NCBI GenBank assembly: GCA_027405735.1
Contig: JAPEHQ010000011.1
Location: 992,001-1,056,000, forward strand
Length of the DNA stretch: 64,000 bases
Reading direction: 5' to 3'
Source: Mucor racemosus
Lineage: Eukaryota > Mucoromycota > Mucoromycetes > Mucorales > Mucoraceae
Below, one piece after another: positions 1 to 11,691 of the stretch (position 1 is its first letter; each line of letters opens with the position of its first letter). The position numbers and the translations under genes are program-made. The notes under the pieces were generated by a model, which was given only the letters and a program-made list of their open reading frames with translations, did not search any database and was not told the DNA's origin.

Positions 1-285
1 AAAAAGATTTCATACCCTTATACTATTCTAGTCGTTGGTGATGAGAAAATTGCTTGCAGTTATTGTTTATGCTGCTTGTTTGTGAAAATTGATTTGCTGT
101 CATCAATAAGGTTGATATGCAGAATGATTAGAAGTTGGCGGGCCTTTATCATCATAGCTTATCTACTAATAATAAGACTTGCATAAAAACTAAAAAGCCT
201 TGTAAAGTTTGATGCATTTGCGGGAGCATTTCTTATTTCTCAAAATATACATTTATTAGAATGCAATGTTAAATTTTATTAAAAG

Positions 286-305
286 ATATATATATATATA
301 TATAT
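286..305. repeat. (AT)n microsatellite
   Basis: About ten AT dinucleotides just downstream of the glycogenin stop codon. Bases 1-285 hold no recognisable gene. Confidence 0.9.
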
Positions 306-328
306 GAACTTGGAAGAATGCTAATGCA

Positions 329-3300
329 TTATTTTTTATCTGCTGTAATAGATGAAGATACATTACTTTTTTTAGCGGAAGATTTTACAGTCGCTTTTGT
401 TGATTTAGTAGAAGTAGAAGAAGTATGAGATGTAAATGACTGTCTAGTTGTTGAGTAACTGCTAATTGATGAAGAGTATGAGGTTGACGATGACTGTTGA
501 GTAGTAAGAGGCTTCTTTTCAATGACTTTTTGTTTGGGAATACTTGATTCAATTGGAATATTGTTTGCACTGACATCTTGAGTTTCCAAGGTAGCAGTTT
601 TCTTGTTGAACTTATCAGTTAATGCATCAAGAACTTTTGTAGATAATTCTGTGGTTTTCAAAGGTGATTCAATTTCAACTGATTCTTTAGCAGCATCTTT
701 ATTTAACGAGGCACTTTTGTCAAGGTTTTCCTTTACTGTTTCAGTGATGGTAGTTATAGCATTTGGACTTTCTTTAACTGTGTCAATGCTTGCATTAGAG
801 TCATCGTTTGAGGATTTGGTGGAATTTTTGAGAGCTGAAATGGCCTTGCTGTTATCTAATGTCGAATTGGCATTTTCAATGCTAATTTTAGCACTCTCTT
901 CTTCTTCCATCCTATCCTTTAATAATCTATCCTGTTTCAATTTCTTCTGATCTGCTTGCAACTTTCTTTCCTCTTCTTCCTTTGCAAGTCTATGCTTCTT
1001 GGTATAAGGATCTTCTTTCACAATAATATCAATACTCAAAGATTTAATCTCTTCAGCAACGTCCTCTGTAGGTATTAAATCAGGTTGATAAATGGGTAAC
1101 TTGTGTTTTGCATCAAAACCAAAATTTGAAGAATAAGATTTGTTATTCCAGAGTAAACCAAGTGGTTGAGGATCCTTGACTTCGCCATATTGATACATGT
1201 GAGATGGTTTTTTGTTTGTAATATTGCTGGTTTTACGCCCACCAATAGGTACAGGCATACCGGATGCAGTATTAACTTCCTCACCAGTTACTAAAGCTCT
1301 TAATCTCTTTTGTGCTTCTTGAATTACATGATCATCATAGTAGGCAACAAAATCTGTGGGAGTATCTTCATCATCACTTTCACTCTCTAAGAATTTGCTT
1401 GTCTCTTGGGTAATCAATTCAGATGATTTAATCAAACTTACTTGATCATCAGAAGTATCGTAATAACGTCTTTTGAACAATGTACCGCGGGACAAATCCA
1501 ATTCAGCCTCCAACATCGATGCAGCAGCAGCTTGAGGTTGAACCAACATGAGAGAAGCACGTTGTTGTTTGTAACGCTCTTTTTCCAATTCAATTTCTTT
1601 TGTAAGATCTGAAGAAGACATACAACGAGCAATTGGAGTACGAGGAGATGATTCACCGGAAACAAGTGCACTAGGTAAATCATATTCTTCATCATCCCAA
1701 GTTGATCTAAAAGCATATTTTTTCTTGTTCTTTTTGGTTTTGTTTATGGAAATATATTCAGAGGCAGTAGGAGCAATATCAGCAGCAATATCAATATCAG
1801 CTTCTTCTTTTTCTTGTTGCTCTTTAGCTGTCTTTACAAGGGCTTCTTGAAGCGATTGACGAAGCACCATACTTTCACTATGTTCCTTGAGCTTATTTAA
1901 AGCATCTAAAGGATTCCATTCATCAGTAGCAGCGGATTCAACTAAAGATCCGTTCAAAGAGTATTGGGTTTCATTTAAAAAATCAGGCTTAAAAGTATAA
2001 TCTTCATTTTCTTGTCCTTCTTCTTGATCATCAAAGTAACCATCAGCAGCAAATTCATCAGGCGTCAAGCCAATTGCTGGTGTAGCAGCAGCAGATGTAT
2101 AAGGTGTTTTACGGCTAAACATGGAAGATGAAGCAGCAAACAATTTCTGTGATTGTTGAGGAGCGTTATCATCATCAGGTACAGTAAATGTTGGAGCAGA
2201 AATGATATTGTCTGTTGATGCAGATGCTGCCGGAGGAAGAGGCGGTAATGTTTTATTAATAACAATAACTGAATTGCGTCTGCTATTGGATATACTGGCT
2301 CTTCTACTACCACTACGACTATTCGATCTGCTGCCTGTACGACTATTTACTCTACTTCCACTAGGAGAAGGCGTATACATGCCAGTTAAACGACTTGTAG
2401 GCTTAAAATTGATAGGAATTAAATCGCGATCGCTAACTTCTTCATCCTCTTCTGCATTCAAAGAAGCAATAAATTCATCAATTTTACTTTGAGCAGCTGG
2501 ACTCATCATTACATCAATAGCAAAAGTGGGCTGTTCATCTTCTTCCCAAGGATACTCTTCTTCTTGAACAACAAGTGATTGAATCTTTTCTTCTTGTTCT
2601 TTAGGAGTTTCAGGTTGTGGTTGACTAAAATAAAAAGGCAAAATGTAAACATTAATGAACTTTTCCCTTGCACCACAAATGCCTCCTTTTAGATATAACT
2701 TACATTGGCGTTTCCACTTGTTGGTCGTCATGGTGGTCAATAACAATATTTAGATTATGTTGTTGATGTTGCGATTCTTGAGGTGGTTGTGATGTTTCCT
2801 CATAATGTTCTTCATGATATTGATATTGTTGTTGTTCTTCAACATGATTATCTAAACATGATAAACAATAAGATAAAATTAAGGTTCCCCCTTGTACGAC
2901 AGAAAGCATCTATATATAAACAACTTACTATGATGATGATGATTAGATTCAGATTGTTCTTGCTGATATTGCACAAATTCTGATTGTTGAGGGGGCTGTT
3001 CATCTTGCCAAACACGAGTAGGAGGTGGGAAATGATCTGGTTTATTATCCCAAGGAAAAGAAGGAGGATGTTGAGGTTCTTCATAATGATAGTGATGGTG
3101 ATGTTGTGGTTCTTGATGGTGATGATAATCTTGTTGTTGAACAAATGGCTCTGGCTCTGGCTCTGGCTCTGGTACAGGCTCCGGTTCAGCAGGAGGATTA
3201 AATTCATGATGAATAGGAGCATAATAAGCATCAGGAGCATATTCGTGTGCGTTATAATGAGAGTACTCTGGCTTTGTCATAATTTGGGGTTCAGGTTGAT

Positions 3301-4974
3301 GTACTGGTGCTACCCAACGATCTGCTTGTTCAATACGAGGTTGGTCCCACACATTTCTAAAAGATGATAAATCGGGAATATCAGCTCCAAGACTTCCCGT
3401 GTTGGGTGGTTCCTGATATGCGGGATCCCATTCAATCATAGAGTATTCTTTGGGCTCTTTATGCTCGTGGTGATGATGTTTTTCATATTGATGATGTTCT
3501 TCATAATGGTTGTCATGGTGATGATATTCATGGTGAGGTTGCTCATGGTGATAATGCTCTTCATGTTGATTGCTCTGTTCATGATTCTTCTGGTTGGTTA
3601 TATATATCAAATGTCAATACATTGATACCCCTTTACTGTCTACATTTAACATACCTTTTCTTGTTCTTCCCGAGATCTCTCTTCTTCTTCCCGACGTCTA
3701 TTTTCTTCCTCTTGACACCGTTGTTCTTCCTCTTGACGCCTTTGTTCTTCTTCTCTACGCCTAGCTTGATCTTTTTCCTCTCGACGTCTAACTTGCTCCT
3801 GTTCTTCCAATTGTCTTCTACGTTCAGCTTCTTTGATTAACCAATCTGGTTGACCAATTGTGATGGATGAAATAGGTGGCATTGGTTGAATTTGTCTACG
3901 ATGATCCTCCAAATCGATCTCTTGATTATCCCAGGCATTTCTTACACTTTCGTCAAAGGGTACAATAGGACGAGTTTGAAAACCATCGTCAAATCTATTA
4001 TCAAATTCACCAGAAAGTAAATGATATGGTGATGTCTAAAAGATAGAACGACTTAGCTGAGTTGATCAAAAGAAACAAGTTTGAACTTACTTGGCCATAA
4101 TATGTGTCCCATGTATTCCACCATGCTTGAATCATATGTTTTGTACCTTCCCATGTATTTCCTAAAGGTAATACCTTACCATCTGCAAATCTTTGATATT
4201 TCCAAGGTTTATTTTCTCCAATAAAATGTATAATGGATATGTTTTGACCAAATTCATTTTGAGCAGGCGCATATCTGTTGTCATACAATGAGTAACCCCA
4301 TCAATTTTCTATATTATTATTATGATTATATTACCCATATTGAGATGTTGGTGTTGTGTTGAATGTAAATGGTAGTCTATGTGTAGGAGATGTTGCCCAA
4401 GTATTGAAGTAACTGTTTAAAAGTCCTTGATCGCCGCCTAAAGAAGAAAGATGTATAAGCACGTACGATTATTATTATTTCTTTAGATCATGAAACATGT
4501 ACCATCAAAAGATCCTTTGTCAGTAGCAAGTTGACACAATTCATTAAATGTAGCATCAGATGGTTCAGTAACAAATACGCCACTATTAAAACAATCCGGC
4601 CAGCCAGCATCTGGAGCAGCCGAAAATGAAGGCCTTTCAAACAGCTGATCAATGTTTTGAATTGGATATGTATCAGCATCCAAAAAGACAATTTTCTTAT
4701 ATTGAGTCAATTTCCATAACTGAATTTTAGTAAACGTAATATCTAATTCAGGTCTACCAAGTAATTTAAGATTTTTATAATCTTTTGAACGCAATGTATC
4801 TACTTGAATAATGATGCAGATCTTTGACAATATATCTTGAACTTGACTGGAGATATTGGGTGTTACCAAACAGACAATTTCTTTCTTTGAACCGAGATCT
4901 CTTAATCTATGAGCCAAAACAAGTGCCCCAGAAGCATAAGAATCTGTTGCCACTAGAGTCACATAAGCTTCCAT
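329..4974 (-). CDS. GLG1: Glycogenin (GT8) with a giant low-complexity C-terminal extension
   Basis: Self-glucosylating primer of glycogen synthesis in the cytosol. Seven exons keep frame: 4503-4974, 4335-4437, 4091-4274, 3655-4035, 2929-3589, 2704-2851, 329-2624, giving 1414 aa. The GT8 domain fills residues 1 to about 250, with the metal-binding DxD as D99-A-D101, the FDGGDQGLLN motif rebuilt across the first intron, and the IHFIGENKPW motif. Tyr191 or Tyr193 (SQYGYAPA) lies where family members carry the glucosylated tyrosine. Residues 300-385 are an Arg/Glu-rich coiled coil. Exon 5 is strikingly His-rich and then carries FPWDNKPDHFPPPTRVW at about 558-574, resembling the glycogen-synthase-binding motif of fungal glycogenins. 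Related W-D/E motifs recur (VRNAWDNQE, FRNVWDQP, YPWEEDEQP). The last 765 codons are acidic, Ser- and Lys-rich, with an SR-repeat patch. Animal glycogenins are about 330-500 aa, so the extension is exceptional. The catalytic call is firm; the extension's role is unknown. Confidence 0.93.
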
Positions 4975-5250
4975 TTTCTCAGGGATTTATAAAAAGAGAG
5001 ATTTAAAAAAAGAGATGAGAAAAGATAAACAAAGGAAAAACAAGTTCGTTTTACAGTTATATTTTTGTTTGTGTTACGAAACATTTTATTTCTGTTGCGT
5101 GTGTACATTTCTATATATTGTGAGGCAATGTTTTAATCATTCATTTTCCCCCAGCAACATTCATTTTTACCCGCCAAAAAGATCCAAAAAAACATGATTT
5201 TTTTTTCTCTGCCTGAAATGTTAGATGATCTCCGCGAAATGTTTTACTTT

Positions 5251-6202
5251 TTAAAGAAGTTTCAAACTTCCAGTTACTCTATCAATCAATTCAGCAGGAC
5301 CTATTCATATTAGAGATTGGTATAAGCATCTGATTCAATCAATGAAAAATTGCATATTTTACCGGGTCCAACACCAAGAACGGTACGAGATCCTGGTGCA
5401 ATTTGTGTACGACCAGCATCTTGAATGGTCTGAGCGGGTAAACCGAGGCTAAGGGCGATAGCTTGCAATTCCAATCTGCGCAAAGAGTTTTTTTTAAGGT
5501 TCTATTAAACCACGTTATACTCATTACTGTATATATAACTTACAATTTGTCTTCACTATCACATTTCAAAGCAACTTTAGCTTGTCCAGATGTTTCCCAA
5601 GCTCTCAACAACTATATGAATTTTTTAATTAGACTTCGCAATTGACAATTGATTAAATTTACTAGCTCCTTACCAAAGGATTGACTTTTTTGGCTGCTTT
5701 ATAACAAGCCAATGTAGCATGTCCGCACTATTACATTCCGCTTTAGTAAAATGTGGTTTTGCAAAAACATGTTTAAAGTATCGTTATCAATGTACCTGAG
5801 CTGCAATTTTGCCTTTAGTCATTCCAAGATCTGAACGTACGACAAGTGTCTGCGATAAAAATACTGCATGTCAAAATTTTGTTGATTTATTAGATATGGA
5901 TAAGCAAAATTTTACCAATTTAAAGTTGTCGTACTTGTTGACATCAATCTGTCCTTCGGGCAAAATGTCTAATTCATCTTCGCTATCCTCATCCTCCTCT
6001 TCCTTTTGAGGAACGCTCTTTTGGATAGCAGGTACATCAATCTAATTGTGATATTGAGTTTAGTAGGTGCTGTTGAATTATATAGCAGATTTTTAAATTT
6101 GTTTACATTTTGAGAGGTATATTTTCCAATCAAATAACCTGTAATTAAAGATGCAATAGCTGTAATGACTGTAGCAGATACCATAATTCTCTGCTGCTTC
6201 AT
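5251..6202 (-). CDS. PTH2: Peptidyl-tRNA hydrolase 2, membrane-anchored
   Basis: Releases peptide from peptidyl-tRNA that drops off ribosomes; the eukaryotic PTH2/Bit1 family is usually tethered to the mitochondrial outer membrane. Seven small exons: 6107-6202, 5916-6041, 5796-5849, 5674-5727, 5544-5611, 5363-5475, 5251-5300, giving 186 aa. The start is the first ATG of the frame (residues MKQQ), directly before one hydrophobic segment at about 7-27. An acidic linker ([10 protein letters not shown]) follows, then the PTH2 core: [56 protein letters not shown], ending in VTGSLKLL. The core matches human PTRH2 over its full length. Six introns in a 561-nt CDS is dense. It ends 276 bp before the glycogenin start, on the same strand. 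Confidence 0.95.
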
Positions 6203-6639
6203 ATTTTCGATGTAAACAAGATGCGTGTTTGACAATTTCTTGAAAAAATTGTACTTTTGGTAAGCTTAAACCGTCACGAAACGAATGTGTAAATGCCTGC
6301 AATGTTGTTTGTACATAATGCTTGAAATTATCTCAATTAAATGCCAAATAGAAATGGGATTGCAATTAATAGAGATTGGCCACAAGTCTTTTGAAATAGT
6401 CGTAACTTTCAGCAGTTGATTTTTACAATTCAGTACCTCACAGCTGCCATTCATAGCGAAAACATTTAAAAAATATTGGCACTAAGAGATACCATGATCG
6501 CCTGTATTAATTTCAATCTAAAACTACCATCGACATAACCACATTCCAGCCACAAAAACGTCTATTTGATTTGAAGTATAAAAAAAAATTAGTTGCCGCA
6601 ATTATAACCTCAATAAACCAATTTCCAAGGTTTCCAATC
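6203..6639. other. Upstream region of PTH2, no supported gene
   Basis: Holds the presumed promoter and 5' UTR. Two short minus-strand open frames here could be spliced together (ATG at 6454, acceptor near 6300) but run out of frame into PTH2 exon 1 and match nothing recognised. Confidence 0.5.
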
Positions 6640-7870
6640 TTCAAATCGGAGCGTGCCACCTTTTCCGTAACTAACCCCACACTAAACAAGTTTTAGGATA
6701 TATCTTGTGCAGTACTAAATAGATATAAATAGGTTGCATTATGCTATCCATTTCTGAATTTATTCTACATCTCATGAAAAGCTCAAAAACACGTAAAATT
6801 CACTGTTTTTTTCATGAAAACTGGGTCTCACTTTTCATCCCTGCTCTACTTTTTTTTTCACTAAATAACACCAAGATAAAATTATATGCCAATGTACCTG
6901 AGATGATCACCTTTAATCTAAAAACAATTATCCAGAAATATCCTATTTTTTGCAGTTGGTATTAATTTTTCAGTGCTAATGTTTCAGATTTTTACGCGTA
7001 TTTCACTGCTAAAAATTGGAAACTTTGAGGCTTCATATCTCTAGAAATAATTAAGCTATACTAACACTGTCTAATAATAAAACTTACTTGTTTTAAAGTG
7101 CTCTATAACATATTTAAGTATAAAAAAGTTATGAGAACTTTTATTTTTTTTTCATTTTTTTGGCATTTTTGGAGTGGATTTCAAAATGTTCGTTAAATTG
7201 AACATCACTTTTTTTTACATTTATGTCATTAAGCTCGTTAAGCTCCCTCGGACCTAATTCAGACTTTTTTAAAATATTTATTTTTCGTGGAGATATCCTC
7301 AAAAATGTGTGTAAAAAGATATCTTTATTTCTAGCCTCCATTTTCCCCTTGTATACCCTCATCCCAAATTCTGAATCTGAAAAAAATTTGGACAAAAATC
7401 TTTTTTCTCCACCAAAAATGCAGCTAGAAAATTTTGTGATAGCTCAATCGATAGATAATTTTTTTGCGCATTATTCCAATTTATTATATTTTGAATATGC
7501 TTATAAAAAGTGATGTGTATCCTCAAAAAACCTCCAAAATTTCAATTGCATTTTACGCAAAATTTAATGTGAAACGTTTGTCTGAATTTTATTTAGATGG
7601 TTGCAGAATTCAAAACTGTACAAAAACTATTTAGTATACTAGGTCAACTTACTTTGCAGTTCATGATCAATTAAACAATTTTGTTTTTTTCATCATTTTT
7701 CGTCCATTTTTTAAAATAAATTTTAGGACCCAGTTATCATAAGCTGTAAGCTGTGATATCGACTATTATTTTGATTATCTCGATGAAAAATTGATATTTT
7801 TGGCTGAAACAAAAAATACAGAGTAGCAATCAATTAGATCTATATTGTGAATACAGAAATTAAGCCCTGG
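6640..7870 (+). repeat. Interspersed repeat family A, copy A1
   Basis: A long non-coding repeat also present at 18580-19506 with 23657-24035, 29272-30015 (reverse), 41697-43223 (reverse) and 54340-55724. Shared blocks include CACACTAAA, CTAAATAGATAT, CTCATCCCTGCTC-like and TTTTTCGTGGAGATATCCTC, always in the same order. It is very AT-rich and has no conserved reading frame between copies. Edges are approximate for this copy. Confidence 0.85.
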
Positions 7871-9029
7871 ATAATGAGTGATATATCAGGAGTTTACTCA
7901 GATGTCAAAATCCAGGAACAACTATTGAAATCCAACATGGCATGACATTTAGTAACTCATACTAAATGTCATACATAACCACTAGCATTAACAGCGACTA
8001 TCAGGAACCTTCAGGAACACTTGGCAACAATGAAACATAAGCAATCCTACATCTTATCCAAATGATACAATCACAGATTCCCAATTCCACAAATTCCATT
8101 GTATATGATTTGTTCCCGAATCATATCAAGTACCTCAATACCCGGCAATTCATTAATTGAAATTAATAACCATATAACTATCTAGAAAACATATAAATAC
8201 GAAGCATCAATGAATTAATAAAATGTATCTTTTAGAAGAGTATTTTTATATTAGTATCTTTTGATATAACAATGAGTTTTAAGTTTTACAAAATAATAAA
8301 TTATTATTCACAACTGCAGAAAACAAAAAAAAAAAACCCATCTTTGTGAATATTGATCCAATTAATCTCCAATTCTACATGATGGTAGATTTAAATACAT
8401 CCTGCATAAAAATTTATATTTCTACCTTCACAAATCACTGTGAATTAAGAAAACCATCAGTGAAACATGATATTTTTGTCCAATAAAACTACCTGTTGCG
8501 TCCTATATTTTTTTCATGTTTGATAAATAATACTTAAAAAAGAATACAATTAAAAGAGAACAAGTAATGAATCAGTTCTTCAACTATATAATGAAAACAA
8601 GATATCGTTTATTTAAATATAAAAGTATGGCCTTTTATATTGATTTGACATTGAGATCCCGAGATGTAATTTAAAGCACTATTGAACCATTGGATCTGTT
8701 TGATAGTAATCTATGGATTGAAATGGATCAATCATAATTTAACCGTTCTTGCAGAGCTTGTGAGTTGTGTTGTTTCAATGCTGCGCTAAATATGCTTGGA
8801 TGTTGATTTGATAACTACTTGATTGGTTAACTGCTGGGATGAAATAATGTGGTGTCATAATTGAGGTCCAAGCGTTCTTGGTAATTACTGGATTAAACTT
8901 GGTACGCTAGGAGTTTCTTATATCCGATATCAAGACTTGCACTTCAATACATGTCGTAGTCAATAGATTGTAAGATGTATTGATACTGTAGAAGGTGATA
9001 ATGTATGATACTAGTAGGTGGAATACAAC
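7871..9029. other. AT-rich intergenic, short LTR-like motif
   Basis: No gene seen. At 7926-7975 is TGAAATCCAACATG followed by an inverted repeat (ACATTTAGT ... ACTAAATGT). The same about 70-bp block occurs in reverse at about 28140-28214. It may be the edge of an old LTR; a matching CA end at 8271 has no target duplication, so I do not call it. Confidence 0.4.
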
Positions 9030-9160
9030 AGTGTTCAATTGAAGCGTTTGCTTATTATTGTTATTCGCATTTCAAGTGGCATCATATTTTATGAGCGACA
9101 CTTGGAATTTAGGTCATTTTATTATTATCAAGAAGCGTTCTTAGTATGTAACTCCTCTAT
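9030..9160 (+). repeat. 130-bp duplicated block, copy 1
   Basis: Closely similar to 11310-11440 (both contain TCAAGTGGCATCATATTTTA and GAGCGACACTTGGAATTTAG). Short open frames here are similar only because of the duplication. Origin unknown, perhaps a relic of a mobile element about 2.3 kb apart. Confidence 0.8.
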
Positions 9161-9559
9161 ACCTTATGTTAGCATGCGTATTCAGATAAAAGAAAAGAAT
9201 ATCATCTTAATCGTCTGGTATGCTTTATCAAACGGTGAATATATCCTTGGAATATGAATACAAAAAGAGAGAAACAACACGCGTAGAAAAGGATTATTTT
9301 CAAGGCTTTACATTATTTGACGCAATTAAACCCCTGTTAAATTGTTTATTTCAGTCAATGTAAAAGCAGCATTACAGCGCCTGAATCATAAACTAAAAAA
9401 AGAAAAGGAAACAACTGTTATCATAGTAGAAACATAACTTTTTCCACTAGAAAAACCGTCTGTCATATCATACATTAATTAAAAAATTGCAAAAGCGAGT
9501 CCGTAGAGCAACGCTGTAATTGAGCAAAGCAAGATTGAGCGACCTAGTCTCTTATAATA

Positions 9560-10100
9560 TGGTATATATCTAACTTTTAAATAAAAATGCGTTTTTTTTT
9601 ACTTTTTTTATATTTAACCATGTACGGTCTGAAAATTCAGACATTTTAGCGGACATTTTATCCTTACCAACACTCATAATTTTTATCAAAAAACAGAAAA
9701 ATCAAATTTTGATACCAAAATCAACATTTAAATATACTACATTGTGAGAGAAAATTGTAGCCATAGCTAATACACATTTTATAAAAGCTTAATATTAAAT
9801 GTTAAATAATGAAACTTTGTACTTTTGCCCCAAAAACGGATTTTTGATTAAAGGATTTTCATGTCATATTTTGCAATAAAAATGTTTGTTATTTTTTATT
9901 GAGCAAATAGAGCGCTAAATTCTGCATATGTGTATATTTTTTGTTTTTATAATTGGTAGTATAATTAACTCTAGATTTGCAAAATCAGAAAAAAAAAAAT
10001 AAAAAATGTTAAAATTGATGATCTGGACAAGAATAATTTTTAAAATTAATATTCCACTTATAAGCCTTGTAAGTCTTAAAAATAAGAGATTTTATAATAC
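9560..10100 (+). repeat. Interspersed repeat family B, copy B1
   Basis: About 540 bp, matching the reverse complement of 34790-35360. Shared blocks include GATTTTGCAAATTTAG-like, CATTTAATATTAAGC, GTAGTATATTTAAATGTTGA and TTTTCAGACC. Very AT-rich, no coding potential. Confidence 0.85.
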
Positions 10101-11309
10101 TTGAGAACTTTTTCAAGAATTTACTATGCTGTATGATCCACTTGATTCAGGCTTATTATTGTAAATATTTATACATACTTTTATAATCACCAATTTTTCT
10201 GCAGGTAGATATCGAATTTATACCAAAAAAGCATTAATTATAACGTAGATGATGAAACAAAATGACTAAATTTTGGACGCTTTTTTTGTTCGAGAAAAAT
10301 AATATTATATCGCGCTCTAACATTAACAGTTAATAATTCATTTCCAAATAAACAATAGGAAAAACATGTGCTTCTACTTGCACTTGATTTCAGTTTATGA
10401 AGAATATTGGTCTTTTTGTTGTAGTTTTAAACATAAATAAAGGAGCTGAGGAAAGAGTGGGGAAGAAAACAGAAAAACAATTTTAAATTAGTCGATTTTG
10501 TGTGTTACAAACAAAAATTTACAAAGGCATAAATACTTTTAGTGTTGCCAAACAGGTTGTTGTCGTTGTTCCCATTTGGTCTCCGAAAGAAGAACATTGG
10601 CAGAACTCTTTCAAATCCCAAATTTCAAATTGATATATCTCGTCAATAAGGCAACTCTGTGGAATAAGAGTAACTCACATCTGCTTCAAACCATTTAGAT
10701 GATCTTTGTTATTAATTATATTATTTCAGTAAATAACGATGTTTACTAAAATAAAAAAATATAAAAAATGAAAGCAGTAGAAATACAATTATAATCAGCT
10801 AAAATGTTTTATTACAAAAGATTTCTGAAGATTTAAAATAATTGAAAAAGTATGAGGTTATTTATAATGATTTGGAGAACTTGGATACCATCAGACTTGA
10901 ATGGATTTATATTTAGTAATCTTCCAGTTTTGAGTACATTGTTATTGATTTAATATTTTAAGAGGTAAATCATGCAGAGCATTGGCCATAAGTGATCGGT
11001 GTCAAATTTGACAATATCGACCTTTTGGGAAATGGCTGTTTATTACTGTTATATCTATTTATGTAACCTTAATTTTAAAGGGTAGTTTTTATATGCTTGA
11101 ATCTTATTTATATTGATAGTGCAACTTCAATATAGATGAGTAGTTGACTAAATTAATATCTTTGTTTATTATTATTGATTTGGATAGAATCCTGTTTTGG
11201 TATATATTGTATGTCATTTGTGTAACTGACTGTACCGTGATCAAGGGTACTATTATCTACACGAGATGTATGGTTCAAAAAGGTATTTCATATTTTTAGC
11301 ATGCGTTTG
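10101..11309. other. Intergenic, nothing recognised
   Basis: AT-rich DNA with no supported gene, RNA or repeat match inside this window. Confidence 0.5.
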
Positions 11310-11440
11310 TTATTGTGTTCAATTGAAGCGTTTGTTTATTGTTGTTGTTCACATTTCAAGTGGCATCATATTTTATGAGCGACACTTGGAATTTAGGTTG
11401 TTTTATTTTTATCAAGCGTTTTTAGTATGTAATTCCACTG
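11310..11440 (+). repeat. 130-bp duplicated block, copy 2
   Basis: Partner of 9030-9160. It lies 60 bp before a solo LTR. Confidence 0.8.
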
Positions 11441-11502
11441 CAGATAGAATATTCTTTGATAATTGATTAGACGGGAGAATATTTTTTATAACGGAAAGAA
11501 CC

Positions 11503-11686
11503 TGTTATATCAGAATCTAGATATAATACTACGGTAGTCATATCATCAGGATTCAGGATATTGTTATTGCACCATTAATAGCTATTGTATTACCTGGTGA
11601 TCTTTTCTATATATAATCTCATTCTCTATATTGAATAAAACCTCACCTTTTACTCTTGTCTAATTCTTATTAGTTTTGGTAAAACA
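11503..11686 (+). mobile_element. Solo LTR with 5-bp target duplication
   Basis: 184 bp starting TGTTATATCAGAATCTA and ending GGTAAAACA, thus bounded by TG...CA. It is flanked by the direct repeat GAACC at 11498-11502 and 11687-11691. Contains a TATATA box and an AATAAA-like polyadenylation signal (TTGAATAAAACC). Related copies lie at 27682-27869 and 29092-29271. No internal retrotransposon genes are near, so this is a recombination remnant of an LTR retrotransposon. Confidence 0.9.
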
Positions 11687-11691
11687 GAACC

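Noticed and set aside
6093..6454. Two minus-strand frames upstream of PTH2 that could splice together
   Set aside because: The second overlaps PTH2 exon 1 out of frame, and the product matches nothing.
7141..7513. Overlapping frames on both strands in family A
   Set aside because: Corresponding frames in the other family-A copies are broken at different places, so there is no conserved protein.
7926..8271. Possible LTR from TGAAATCCAACA to GATATAACA
   Set aside because: The flanking pentamers (ACTAT, ATGAG) do not match, and similarity to the copy near 28140-28214 covers only about 70 bp.
9018..11466. Two similar 65-80-codon frames (QLKRL...HISSGIIFYERHLEF)
   Set aside because: The similarity comes from a 130-bp DNA duplication; outside it the frames diverge, and they begin and end arbitrarily.
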